Assembly: GCA_002633005.1 (NCBI GenBank)
Contig: NMRA01000250.1
Span: forward strand, 298,796 to 362,795
Direction of reading: 5' to 3'
Length of the DNA stretch: 64,000 nucleotides
From: Phoronis australis
Taxonomy: Eukaryota > Phoronida > Phoronidae
In this document: piece by piece, positions 28,201 through 40,200 of the stretch
Layout: every line of letters begins with the position of its first letter
Numbering within the stretch: position 1 is the stretch's first letter
Made by a program: the position numbers and the translations under genes
The notes under the pieces: generated by a model
What the model was told of the DNA's origin: nothing
What the model saw: the letters and a program-made list of their open reading frames with translations, nothing else
Databases searched by the model: none

Positions 28201-31200
28201 ATGGCATTTTTGTGATGAATAAATTAACAATTTTCATTCGTGGAAGATGAAAAAATTGTTCATACAAATTTTTTAAGGTTACAAATGGACAGTTAAAGGT
28301 TACACGATGAAACTTTGAAGGAGTTCACGAAGGTTGACAATCACCATACTTGGATTTGATTCTTGGAAGACAGTAGAAAAATGAATCACATGGCAGTTCA
28401 GCCTTAGAAGTACTTATTACTGCATAATTACTTCCTGGTTTTCAACTGTAACCATCAAATCAAACCTAACTACACGGCCACTTTCTGCACCAGTAAACAC
28501 ACAGTCACCTAAACTAAGGCTACTTCAGGGCATTAGTGCGACTTGTGTGCAAGATTTGTTCAGCAAGGTGAACATTGATTTCATGTTGTTATGGCCAAAA
28601 TTCTTCACTTAAACCGGCTATGAACTCACCTTACACACAAAAACATTTTAAGACCTTTTTCAATTATGAAATTGGTTTAAAACTGTTCCCTTTACAGGGC
28701 AGAAATAAAGTCAGGGTTTGGAGAGATATGACATTAGTTGCTGCTTCAGACAAAGCTCACAAGCTGGCTTGTCACTACATGTCATTTTATGGACCAAGCC
28801 TGGTCTGGAGCAATAACCTACTGCGGGTTCTTCCAAAGCCCAAAAAACACTGGACCAAGTTGAGACTAGTTTAATAACTCCGAGTGGTATAAATCGAATA
28901 TTTCATTTCTTTGATAGAATGCGGCTTTATAGCCACTTTGACAAGAAATATTTCGATAATGAGTATTGCACGTTTCACCAGCAGTTCACAAGGGTAATGT
29001 TCCACCTCATTCACCTATTTTCCACTCCATTTTGTGACTAAAATACATGCAATTCTGCAAAAAATTCAAGATGTTGAAAGAGCACCATTTTGCTAATTTA
29101 GTTACCATGGGGAAGCATCTCACAAAGTTTTTAACAGAAACGACGTGACAAAAGTATCGTTATACAAGAGCACATAACATCCAGTGTTCTCCACGACCAC
29201 TTTTAACATGTCGCAACGTCCTGTTTGGCCGAGCACGCGTCCTGTTTAAATGTCTCGCATCCTGTTTAAAAATCCAGCGTCCTGTTTAAAAATTCCGCGA
29301 CCAGTTTAACAATATAGGGACTACTTTGTAAAAAAGGAGTCCTCGTCGTTAATAAGGTCTTCACTGGTTCAAATTACGCTTGACGGCAACTGGCCATAGC
29401 CCAATGAAACTGAATAAAAGCTAAGAAAGTGGTCAGTTGTGGACAGCCTAATCACCGGTCTCACTCAAGTGGCAGACCAGGCAGCTATCCTATTTATGGT
29501 GTAAGGCAGCCTGTATATAATCCCTCAATTATCTTTTCAATTCATCTGGAACAACTAGTCAATTTGTCAATTTAGACAAAGGCCCAGTGCTACCTATATG
29601 CCTAATCCATTACCTGTTCACTGGAGGTGCAGTCTGGCACGAAAGTCGCTGATCATTGCCTTAGGTCTATTCGCTTTTGTAGTCACCTTTTTGTGTTCGG
29701 CAGATAACTCATCATATTACCCATTGAAAATAATTGAGACTCGGTGTTTAATTCAGCATAGTATATGTTGTCAGCAAAGACACCCTTGCGCAGCAGTTTA
29801 TGCAATGGCCGTCTTCTGGGAGGCCAGAACTTTGGTTTTCGTAGCACATTTTTCAATATTCCGTGGGCCCCACGACAGACTTTACCGATACCAGTCGCAA
29901 AAACATTTGCATGAAACTGCTTTTGATGGCTCTCATTGGTTGCTGTTTGTGTATTTCTCACTTAGATGAATATTATTGGTTACTTTTGGTGCCACCGGCC
30001 CATTTGAGATTGACAGAGTTCATCTCGTTGCCTTATAAGGAGTTTCGTTGGCAGCATGAACATTATATCTGTGACGCATACTCCCTCTAAAATCTGCCAA
30101 GCCATTCGCAAACTCAACTTCGGTAGTGGCCATGCGTGACGTTTGCGGTTTCAAGGGAGTATTCCAAGATTTGGGACAGCGGGTGACGTCATTGAGTAAA
30201 GTTCAAAATATATGCGTCTCGTGCTGAGAAATTGCAGCTAAAATCACGTGCTCTCCTTGAAATCAAGCAGTAACATCTCGCGTAATCTCGCAGAGTCTTG
30301 TTTACCTAGCCTGGTCCTTACGTTAGTGAATTCTATCCTGGCTTCCATTACCGATTGACATGCGCATTCTACGGTACGTACTAAGAAATGTCGTCTGCCG
30401 CGCAAAAGCGAAGCACCGCTAAGCCTGTTTTAAAAAACGAGAGATGTTTCAGACACTGACGTTGACTCAGATGCAGATACGACAGATAATCCACTGCCGG
30501 ATGGTGGTGATATTGCCGGGCTCGGTCATCGAATCGCAAATATCCGTGTCAAGGCAATACAAATTAATACAATTCGCTCTAAGAGTCTAACTTGAGAATG
30601 GATGGTTTTCATCTGGAAGAATGAGTTTGTGACAATCCTGAAAATTATTGGAATTCCATAGTTGCAAGCGTTTGATAATTCAGTTGATATCTTTTTAGAA
30701 ATATTCGTTGTCATCAACAGGCCTAACAGTCCCGTTCAAGTAGATGGAAAACGCACGTGCATTGTTTTGTTTACCCTACCTAATTTGCATTTATAAGGGA
30801 GGACTCGCATATCGTGCAGTTTTTACAAGAGTTCTGGCAGTGCAGAAGTTCAATATGTTGTACCAGCTTCAGAATATCGAATTCAGACTACGTATAGGAA
30901 TGCTGTGCAAGACATTACACTTACAGACTGAGGGAAAATGTAGACTCTGCTATCAAGACATAAAAATGTGACAGACTTTACAAAGACTTCACTTGGACTG
31001 TCTTCTTCATAGGAAAATTTTCCTTCTGTGTTAGACTTTTTGTACTCAGTTGACATTGACATGATCATCACAATTATTGAGTAGCCTAAAACATTTCCCC
31101 ATACTGTATCAAACACGTCTGTAGACTTCCATTTCAAAGTAATTGACTAAGCAAATGGGTTATGACATATGTGATATGTTTGTACTAAGTAAGTCCAACT

Positions 31201-34200
31201 TTTAAAAATAAAAAGTTGAATAAACACAGTTATTTGTTTACACTACTGTGCATTACTATTAAAATGCGTGGGTAAAAATAAGGTGCACAAAAAACTGCAC
31301 ACTAGCTTATGGAGAACGTTGACCGCCGCGCGGTTCCGGCACGTTGCAGTTTTTACGCGTGCGACCTGTTTAGATTTTCAGATGTGGAGAACACTGACAT
31401 CCACCTGCTGACTAACCCACCTTCAGCCAATGGCAGTAAAGTGATGGCTGTACTGAGGCGTCCGCTTCCCAGGCTGACCAGATGAGGCTTGTCAGTTTGA
31501 ACTTTGACCCCTTTGCCAGTTTCTGTGACCTCCAGTCGCTCCTGCGAGAAAAACGTGAAAGTTTCACAACTGGGGCTGCTTAGATCATAAATCTGTCGGT
31601 GGATGCTGTAATCGACATTCAAGCAGTAACAAGAACATACAGACCCCAGCAGCATTACAGCAGAGAGAGTTATTCATTTTGAAACAAACACGACTAATAA
31701 ATTGTCATTTTCATCTCTCAAAGGCAAACCACATTGCACCAAAAGTTGTTTAGCATGATATACTAAAAACTAAGAAATTTTCAAACCCGTATGTTCGTCG
31801 TTAACTACGACAAAACAAAATATGTGTTAACTGAAATTCTCTTACTGCACTTTATATCCATCACGTGTTTCTATAAGTGAGCGTCAATCAACTGAGCAAA
31901 ATCAATGAAGTTTATCAAACAATCGTATAAACTCAACATGATATCCACCATCTGAGACAATAATTTACTAATTACAGAGAGAGGGAACCTGCAACTGCAA
32001 TTCCAAAGGCAGTAAGACCGCACTACGCAAGTCAACTGATTTGCTTGTATTCGTATAAACAACGGATGCACCTGCATACAGAATAACAACAACAAATAGA
32101 TAACACTACAAAATTCATAGATTCACATGCTCCCACAGGCATCCAAAGAAAACACGTATGATCGATTGATCAAAGAAATACACTAAGACCAGATCTCTTT
32201 ATTTTTAAGCGAAGACACTACTAAGTTATGAGGCACCCGACAAAAGAGGAGGGGGTCTAATCTTTGCACTCAAAAGTTCTTTTCCGCATTAGTTTAACAG
32301 AAACAAGACTAGTGTTTATAATTCCTTACTCGAGTACATTAAGGTTTACTCGGATGACTGTCTAATCCTAGTTTACACTCGATGACTGCAGCAGTAATGC
32401 TACAAGTTCGAGTCTGAACTCGAAATGTTGAGTTTTTACTCGAAATCTCCAGTTTTTACTAGTTTCTAGCTTGAACCCAGAGGTCATCAAACGCAACTTG
32501 AACAAGAAATTTATCTGTTTACTAAAACAATAAGGCACTCCAACACTTTATCTTGAGTTTATATCAAAGAAGGGCAGAAAAGGTTAAGAATAATTTCGAG
32601 TTTGACTTTGAGTGTGGAACCCGGACCCAGAAGAAGGGCAATTTGTATCTAGCAATAGATACCAGCATTTTGAAGACTAAACCAACTGCGAGGTATGTCA
32701 CACTTACACGATAATAACATACAAGAGGAGTGTTGTTATCTGTCTATAACAAGATATGCAAGATCATAAGAGGAGTGTTGTTATCTGTCTATAACAAGAT
32801 ATGCAAGATCATAAGAGTCCGTGCATTTCACCATCAAAGCATCTTCTGACTACAGATGCCTTATTTTCTGAATAATGAGCAAAATTATGAGACATTTGGT
32901 AATAGTACGATATAACGTGCCAGCATTTTGAGAACCAGTTTTCTCCACTGAATAACAAGTATCAATTGGTTCTCAAGATGCAGGCACTTTATATCAGACT
33001 GTTGCCGAATATTTTAATAAAAAGTAGCCTACCCAGCAGTAGATATGACTATCCAACATCTGCACTACCAAATTTTTACTTGGAGGCAGTTAGAGCAAAC
33101 TTTTCTTTTGTATTTAACTCAAAAAGCATGAACCACAGTAGGTTTACAAAAATAAGGTTGACAGTGTTTTTTCTCGTCAAAAGTAAACGAAATTTTGAAG
33201 CAAAAATTTCTGGCTAATTTTCAAATGATTTATTATCATTTTTATCAGGTGAACTTCTGTATTTCTGCCTAAAACAGCCATAAAGCCTAATTTTCAAGAA
33301 CTTAGCCAACTTTTTTGAAAACTATTGTTTCCCATTCACAGCCACTGCTGTCATAATTCGATACTCACAACATCCTCATGAGCAAAGCAATGACAGTCGC
33401 ATAACTGATGGAACTCAACTCCAAGCATGGACATGTCGACCATCACCGAGACAGAAACAACAGGATAACGACTACAGAGATATCACGCAATGGTCAACCC
33501 AAACACAACTCTCATACAGTTTCAGATCAGCCAATAAAATATAAAAGTCGAGATATAAACAAGCACATGACTCAAACTCGCGGTCTCCATTACTGTAACT
33601 GTTGTGCCACGTATCAAAACGCTAATTCTGACACACTAAAATGCTGGAAAACCACCTTACCATACCAGTCAATCACTCATACTGGCATTTTTGTGCAATT
33701 CAACAAAAAGCAATGGAGTGATATATAATCGCCTAGTAACAAGTAATGTACGAACTGTAATCGCTGTAATTTCATCGGTCTATTGATTTTTTTACACAAT
33801 TGCTTAAACCACGCAGGACATTTTTAGCCATTGGACGGAATGGAAACAGTTAGCACCAAATCTACTGACTTCGCATGAAGACGCACATTATATTAATATA
33901 ACTGAGTGTCTCATAAAATATAAAACAGTCGAAACAAAAAGCCTGTTGTTCCATTACTATTACTAGATAATCAGTTCTCATGACAAATGGCACAGCACCT
34001 CTGATGCATGAAAGATGTGCATCATGACAGGAAACTGGTCATTTTCGGAAAGTGAAAAATTGACTATTTTCATATACACAAGATGAATGCAAAGAATTGA
34101 AATAAGTGCACAACTGCACTGTAAACGGCATGGTTCTAGAGGCGTCCATTAGTATCATAAAAATGCCCACTAGGTGGTGCAGAATACATCAAACTCGTCC

Positions 34201-37200
34201 CAAAAATGAGAAGACATCGTGACCTACATATATACCTATTCGCCAAATATCATGGAAATCCATCAAGGAAGATAAAGAGGTAAACCATAAAAATATAATT
34301 TCCACTAGGGGCATAGCAGTAGCCAGGGTCATCCAAAATTCACCATCGTACCTTGTCGTATTCATATAAAAACACTTGCAAAATTTCAAAAAAGGTCCTA
34401 CATAGGGTTAAGGAGATAATGCTGTAGACTCCCAAAACTTGCCGCAAGGGCCAAGGGAGTGCCAAAATAGTTGGAAATTTAAAGACACCTGAGATCTCAG
34501 CATTTTGGGGTCCAAAAACATTAATAACTGTGTAAAGAGCAGGTTTTAACGAAAGACCACTTTAGACCATCAAATCTCCTCATTACTGCTATATTCATTT
34601 GTATCACTAAGATAAAGTAGTCACGATAATGTCTCCTTGCCTAACTTGTGTAAATTCATTGAGATTGCAATTTCCACTCGTCCAAAGTCAATTAAAACAC
34701 CAGTTGCAAGCCATCATGGGGATTTTGATTAAAGGCCTATGGTGTTTACCCTAACTTCGTTAATTACCCATAATCCTTAATGTCGCTCATCAATTCTTGA
34801 TTAAAAGGATTTGACTGGGAACACAGTGCTAGAACATGTGAGCACCAGACATGTAGTGATAAATCTGAGGAAAGAATATTTGGCAATCAGTCAAGAAATC
34901 ATATGCAGTTCTATCCCTCCGATGAAGATGGGTGTGTTTCTTTTTCAACAAAGTCTCTTCCATCAAAACTGAATATTGCACACATATTTCAGCTTAATTT
35001 AATAGTCAGAGATTTGCATTTCTTCAGAATTCAGCTGTTAGCTGCGGGAGCATGGCTGTAAATATTGTTGTGTATTTCAAAAAACGGAACTTTTTGATAC
35101 CGTGGCAGGATGCGGGACAAAGCTTCAAAAAGCGGGACGGTGCGCCAAAAGCAGGGGCATTGGCAACCTACGTTATCCATCACAAAATGGTGGATGTTGA
35201 CATGTATTTTAGCAAAACCTGTTAAATGAAAAGTAGGCTACTATGAACGGACAGGAACTCACAAAACTCACCAAGTGGTATGTTCATGTACAAAGGGTAG
35301 CCAGCCACATGTAACTCACCAAGTGGTATGTTCATGTACAAAGGGTAGCCAGCCACATGTAACTCACCAAGTGGTATGTTCATGTACAAAGGGTAGCCAG
35401 CCACATGTAACTCACCAAGTGGTATGTTCATGTACAAAGGGTAGCCAGCCACATGTAACTCACCAAGTGGTATGTTCATGTACAAAGGGTAGCCAGCCAC
35501 ATGTAACTCACCAAGTGGTATGTTCATGTACAAAGGGTAGCCAGCCACATGTAACTCACCAAGTGGTATGTTCATGTACAAAGGGTAGCCAGCCACATGT
35601 AACTCACCAAGTGGTATGTTCATGTACAAAGGGTAGNCATAATCCTTAATGTCGCTCATCAATTCTTGATTAAAAGGATTTGACTGGGAACACAGTGCTA
35701 GAACATGTGAGCCCCAGACATGTAGTGATAAATCTCAGGAAAGAATATTTCGCAATCAGTCAAGAAATCATATGCAGTTCTATCCCTCCGATGAAGATGG
35801 GTGTGTTTCTTTTTGAACAAAGTCTCTTCCATCAAGACTGAATATTGCACACATATTTCAGCTTAATTTAATAGTCAGAGATTTGCATTTCTTCAGAATT
35901 CAGCTGTTAGTTGTGGGAGCATGGCTGTAAATATTGTTGTGTATTTCCGTGGCAGGATGCGGGACAAAGCTTCAAAAAGCGGGACGGTGCGCCAAAAGCA
36001 GGGGCGTTGGCAACCTACGTTATCCATCACACAATGGTGGATGTTGACATGTATTTTAGCAAAACCTGTTAAATGAAAAGTAGGCTACTATGAACGGACA
36101 GGAACTCACAAAACTCACCAAGTGGTATGTTCATGTACAAAGGGTAGCCAGCCACATGTAACTATGTGTGGTGAGCAAGAAAACTTATTTGAAAAAAATT
36201 CACTATTTTGGACTAGGAGCATGGGCAAATGAATTAAAAAATAATTGTCAATACTTGTCAACAACAACAAAAAACAAAATTATTCCAGCTCTCAAGTTAA
36301 GCATGGTAACCTTACGCATTAATGCCTAGATGCCTATTGGTTAAGCATGGTAACCTTACGCATTAATGCCTAGATGCCTATTGGTTAAGCATGGTAACCT
36401 TAACCATTAATGCCTAGATGCCTATTGGTTAAGCATGGTAACCTTAACCATTAATGCCTAGATGCCTATTGGTTAAGCATGGTAACCTTAACCATTAATG
36501 CCTAGATGCCTATTGATACACCCTTATCCTTTCTCCAACTCACGATACCTCAATAAAACACGATCACCGCCTCCTAGAAGTACGTACATACTGGATCACA
36601 CAGGGCTGTGCTTGAAACAGAACTGGAGTACCACACAAGTACCTGAGGTGACTAAACCATCTCTACCTATGAACCACGATTGTATTCAAAGTGCACTGTA
36701 TAGCCTGACAAAATATTTCACAAATAATTCTTTCAAATAGCCTTCAAATGAACTCTGTTATGATTCCTGATTAGAGACAAAAACAGTACCCCATGTCTGA
36801 AACACCACACAGACTGTTACTGAGATGAGTGAAGAGTCCAACACTTACTGACAAGACTCATCAGTTTTGTGCCTGACATGTAACCTTTGTGGTGCTACCC
36901 AAATCAGGATAGGCTATACAAAACCAAGAGCAGAATACTTAATAAATCATACAGTCGATCTCAATTTCCGAACGCATTTCCCTTCCCATCAATGTGGAGA
37001 AATACATTCACAGTATCATTCACGAAATAAATGCAAAAATTTAAATATTAAAATGGTTCACCTGTCTGCCATCAAATAGCCCAAAAATGATGTAAAATCC
37101 ACGCAGCCTTACTGTGTTCATGACCCAATCGACTTGGGTATAACCCCAATTAGCAAAGTGTGATTGCATTTTATCCAGCATCATACATCTGCATATAATC

Positions 37201-40200
37201 TGAACCAGTTGAGCTTAAATTATCAACAATCTCACATCCAAACATCATGTCAATGAGTCATGTACCTGACAAGGGTCACAATTTTGATTTTTTCATGTTA
37301 AGCGCTCCTATCATGACTTGACAGGATAAATCCAGTACTTGAACAATGATAATCATGTAGATAAGGTGACATTTGTAGCAACATCATGGTTCAAACAATG
37401 ACCTACGTGTCTAAATACCTACGTCCAATCTTTAAACAACAGCAGTCATACTCCATTTTACCTGAGCAAAGTTCAAGGTAAGGGAGGTCTATATATAATA
37501 ATTCTACCTGCAGGATGTGAGGCCCTGATAGTGATCTCTCATTATGTCGATTCGATAACAATGGACACCAGCAGTACCTAGTGCATTGTGGGTAAATATC
37601 AGTGAACAAAAAATGATTGGTGCCACAACATAGAACAAACACAGTGATATCACTGAATAGATATGAATCATTATCTAGTGTTGACTATTAACACTCAACT
37701 GTGGTAACGGCATAAAATCGCTTGCTAAGTTTAGGTGTCAGTTTAGTGGATGCACACCCTTAAAAAAGCTGCAAGTTAAACAAGAAACGATGGGAGGCAT
37801 CCTCAGATAAATGTCAGTTTTCTTTATTGTTGAAATTTCCCAGGCTGCATGTTGTGTATTGCGGCATATTACAACCTGTTTTAAGTGACAATTCCGAATA
37901 CAATTTATAATGTCACATCAAGTGGACAGCATTTAGGATGTACAGTCTGTTGCCATGGAATCTCAATACTCCCACACTCACAATGCGATTACACCTGCAT
38001 GCATATCACATATTGTATCCACTTGCAATGCGATTACACGTGAATGCATATCTCATGTTATATCCACAAGATAAAATGTTCAACTTGAACTTGTGTGTTA
38101 TCAAGGGTCACAAATTCACGTTTTGAAGGTACAAAGTTACTCTATTTTTCTAATTTATTACATGAGGGACACCTGATCAGGGTAAGAAGCTTTACCATGA
38201 CCTTTCAATACCATCAATGGTCTATCAAGCTCAGGCTTGAAATCTATAATCATGACTTAAATCCAGGTATCTGTCATATAATATATGTATACATAAAACA
38301 CATAAATTGTAGGTTAAAATCTCACCTATTTAGAGCACAATATGGTGGACAGGTGAAATTTCATTTTCTCATTTCCTTACAAATGACACACAGTGCCAAT
38401 ATTAATATTTGCCATATTTTAGTGTACCAGAACAATGTTAGCAAAGCTTGACCATGAAGACAGTACCATTTGGGTAATTAAAACTTGGTTCAAAATTGGA
38501 GACATTTACGGTACTCCAAACAAATTATCTACCAACCACATTGAAGCTGTAAACTTCAAGATGCCACAGCCTCCAAGTCCATCATGGGTCCACCTTGCTT
38601 TGGCTTCGAAAGCCATGGCATCTCAAGGTTCATGACTGATTCAGCTATTTCTGATATTACGGTAAAAATTCCCCAAATTTGGGACAGTGAAAATTTAAAT
38701 TAATTGTTTCGCTCAATGTTAGAGCTTGTCCCAAATTCAAGAAGCAGGCAATATTAGCCATTCCAAATTCAAGAATCACTGGAAAGACGGCAAAATTACC
38801 CAATCTGTAGATTGGTAACACATTGTACAAAATTTGAGAAATATTGTGAACGCCAAACTTGCCCTTTCCCAAACTCCAGAATTAAGGAAATTCAATTTTT
38901 GCTGGAGTTCCATGTCCCAATTTCAACAGAATGTCCCAAATTGGAGAATTTCCCCACATAAATTAGATACATAAATTATCGATACATAAAATTCTGTAGC
39001 AGCTTAGGCTGGGATCCTTCTTAACAAATCATAGAGAAGTTAAAGATCCCTTATATCAACAATAAGAAGTTAAAGATCCCTTATATCAACAATAAGCCTC
39101 ATTCTTAACAAACAAAGTCATAAAATGAAAGTCCTGGCACTTTTCAAAGGAAGAAACAGAAAGCAGACAGTGACACAGTTTTGTACAAACCTACTAAGTT
39201 ACAACACCACAGAAGCACAAGTTAAAGCACGTTAAATAAATGTGTCGAAGTCAAAAGATGTAACTATCAGCTGAAAAAGGTAGAAATGGGTTATATTGAC
39301 ATAAACATCCACATACAGGGTTAAGAAAACAGAGATTCCAGCATACTGCCAAGCAAATTCCCACTTGCGTTATTAATTGTAGGTAGGAGACAATGAGTCT
39401 TTTAACTTATTTTACCTTAAAATGACACAAAATCAAAAGGGGGAGCCCTTTTCCATACTCAGGTAGTTGCTAACTCAGTGTCCACAAGCTCAACAAAGTT
39501 CAAGCACTAAATACTCATTTCGCACAAAAATAGTTGCCAAAATTGTCTTTTTTCCATTTTTCGAATGCTGATTACTTTACTGTAAATAATGAAAATTATA
39601 CCAAAAGTTGATTTGTGACATCTACACAGTAAAAACCATGCTAGTAATAGACAAGAAGTTTCTTATTTATTTTTGAGGACAAAATAGAATTTCACATACC
39701 GGCCATATTGTGCGTTAAATAAGTGAGAAAATATCGTACAATATTTATTATATTAACATTTGAATTAACACAAGACCAAGACACGGTCAATCTAATCTTC
39801 ACAGGGCATTTTTAGAAATTCGGTGCTGGTACTGCAGGCAAGCTAAAAGTGTGCTCTCAGGAAATTTTGTACCAGTTATTTAACCTTAAATTTCAGCGGT
39901 TAAAATTCTGACCACTCACGTGGCATTTATCTTGAATTATTTTCAATGGTAGGCAGCTTACAATAAAGAATCACAAGCAAACTGGAAGTCATGAGTTATG
40001 CCTCCCACAACAATTTCGAACAACGAGGGGGAACATTTACATAACAGTATGCCGTTTGCCCAACAGTATGCCGTTTGCCCAACAGTATGCCGTTTGCCCA
40101 ACAGTATGCCGTTTGCCCAACAGTATGCCGTTTGCCCAACAGTATGCCGTTTGCGCAACAGTATGCCGTTTGCCCAACAGTTTGCCGTTTGCCCAACAGT

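Larger units (their letters stand above)
27899..31420. other. Intron 7
   Basis: Contains a degenerate GTCCTGTTTAAA tandem series at 29214-29310 and a region at 30.1-30.6 kb that looks gene-like on the plus strand. A minus-strand open frame at 29683-29961 has no recognisable domain. Confidence 0.45.

Noticed and set aside
29598-30090. Frames on both strands near 29.6-30.1 kb
   Set aside because: Overlapping frames on opposite strands with no recognised family; cannot tell either from chance.
35222-35662. Repetitive frames on both strands, 124-146 residues
   Set aside because: Product of the 48-bp minisatellite, whose length is a multiple of 3; also crosses an N.
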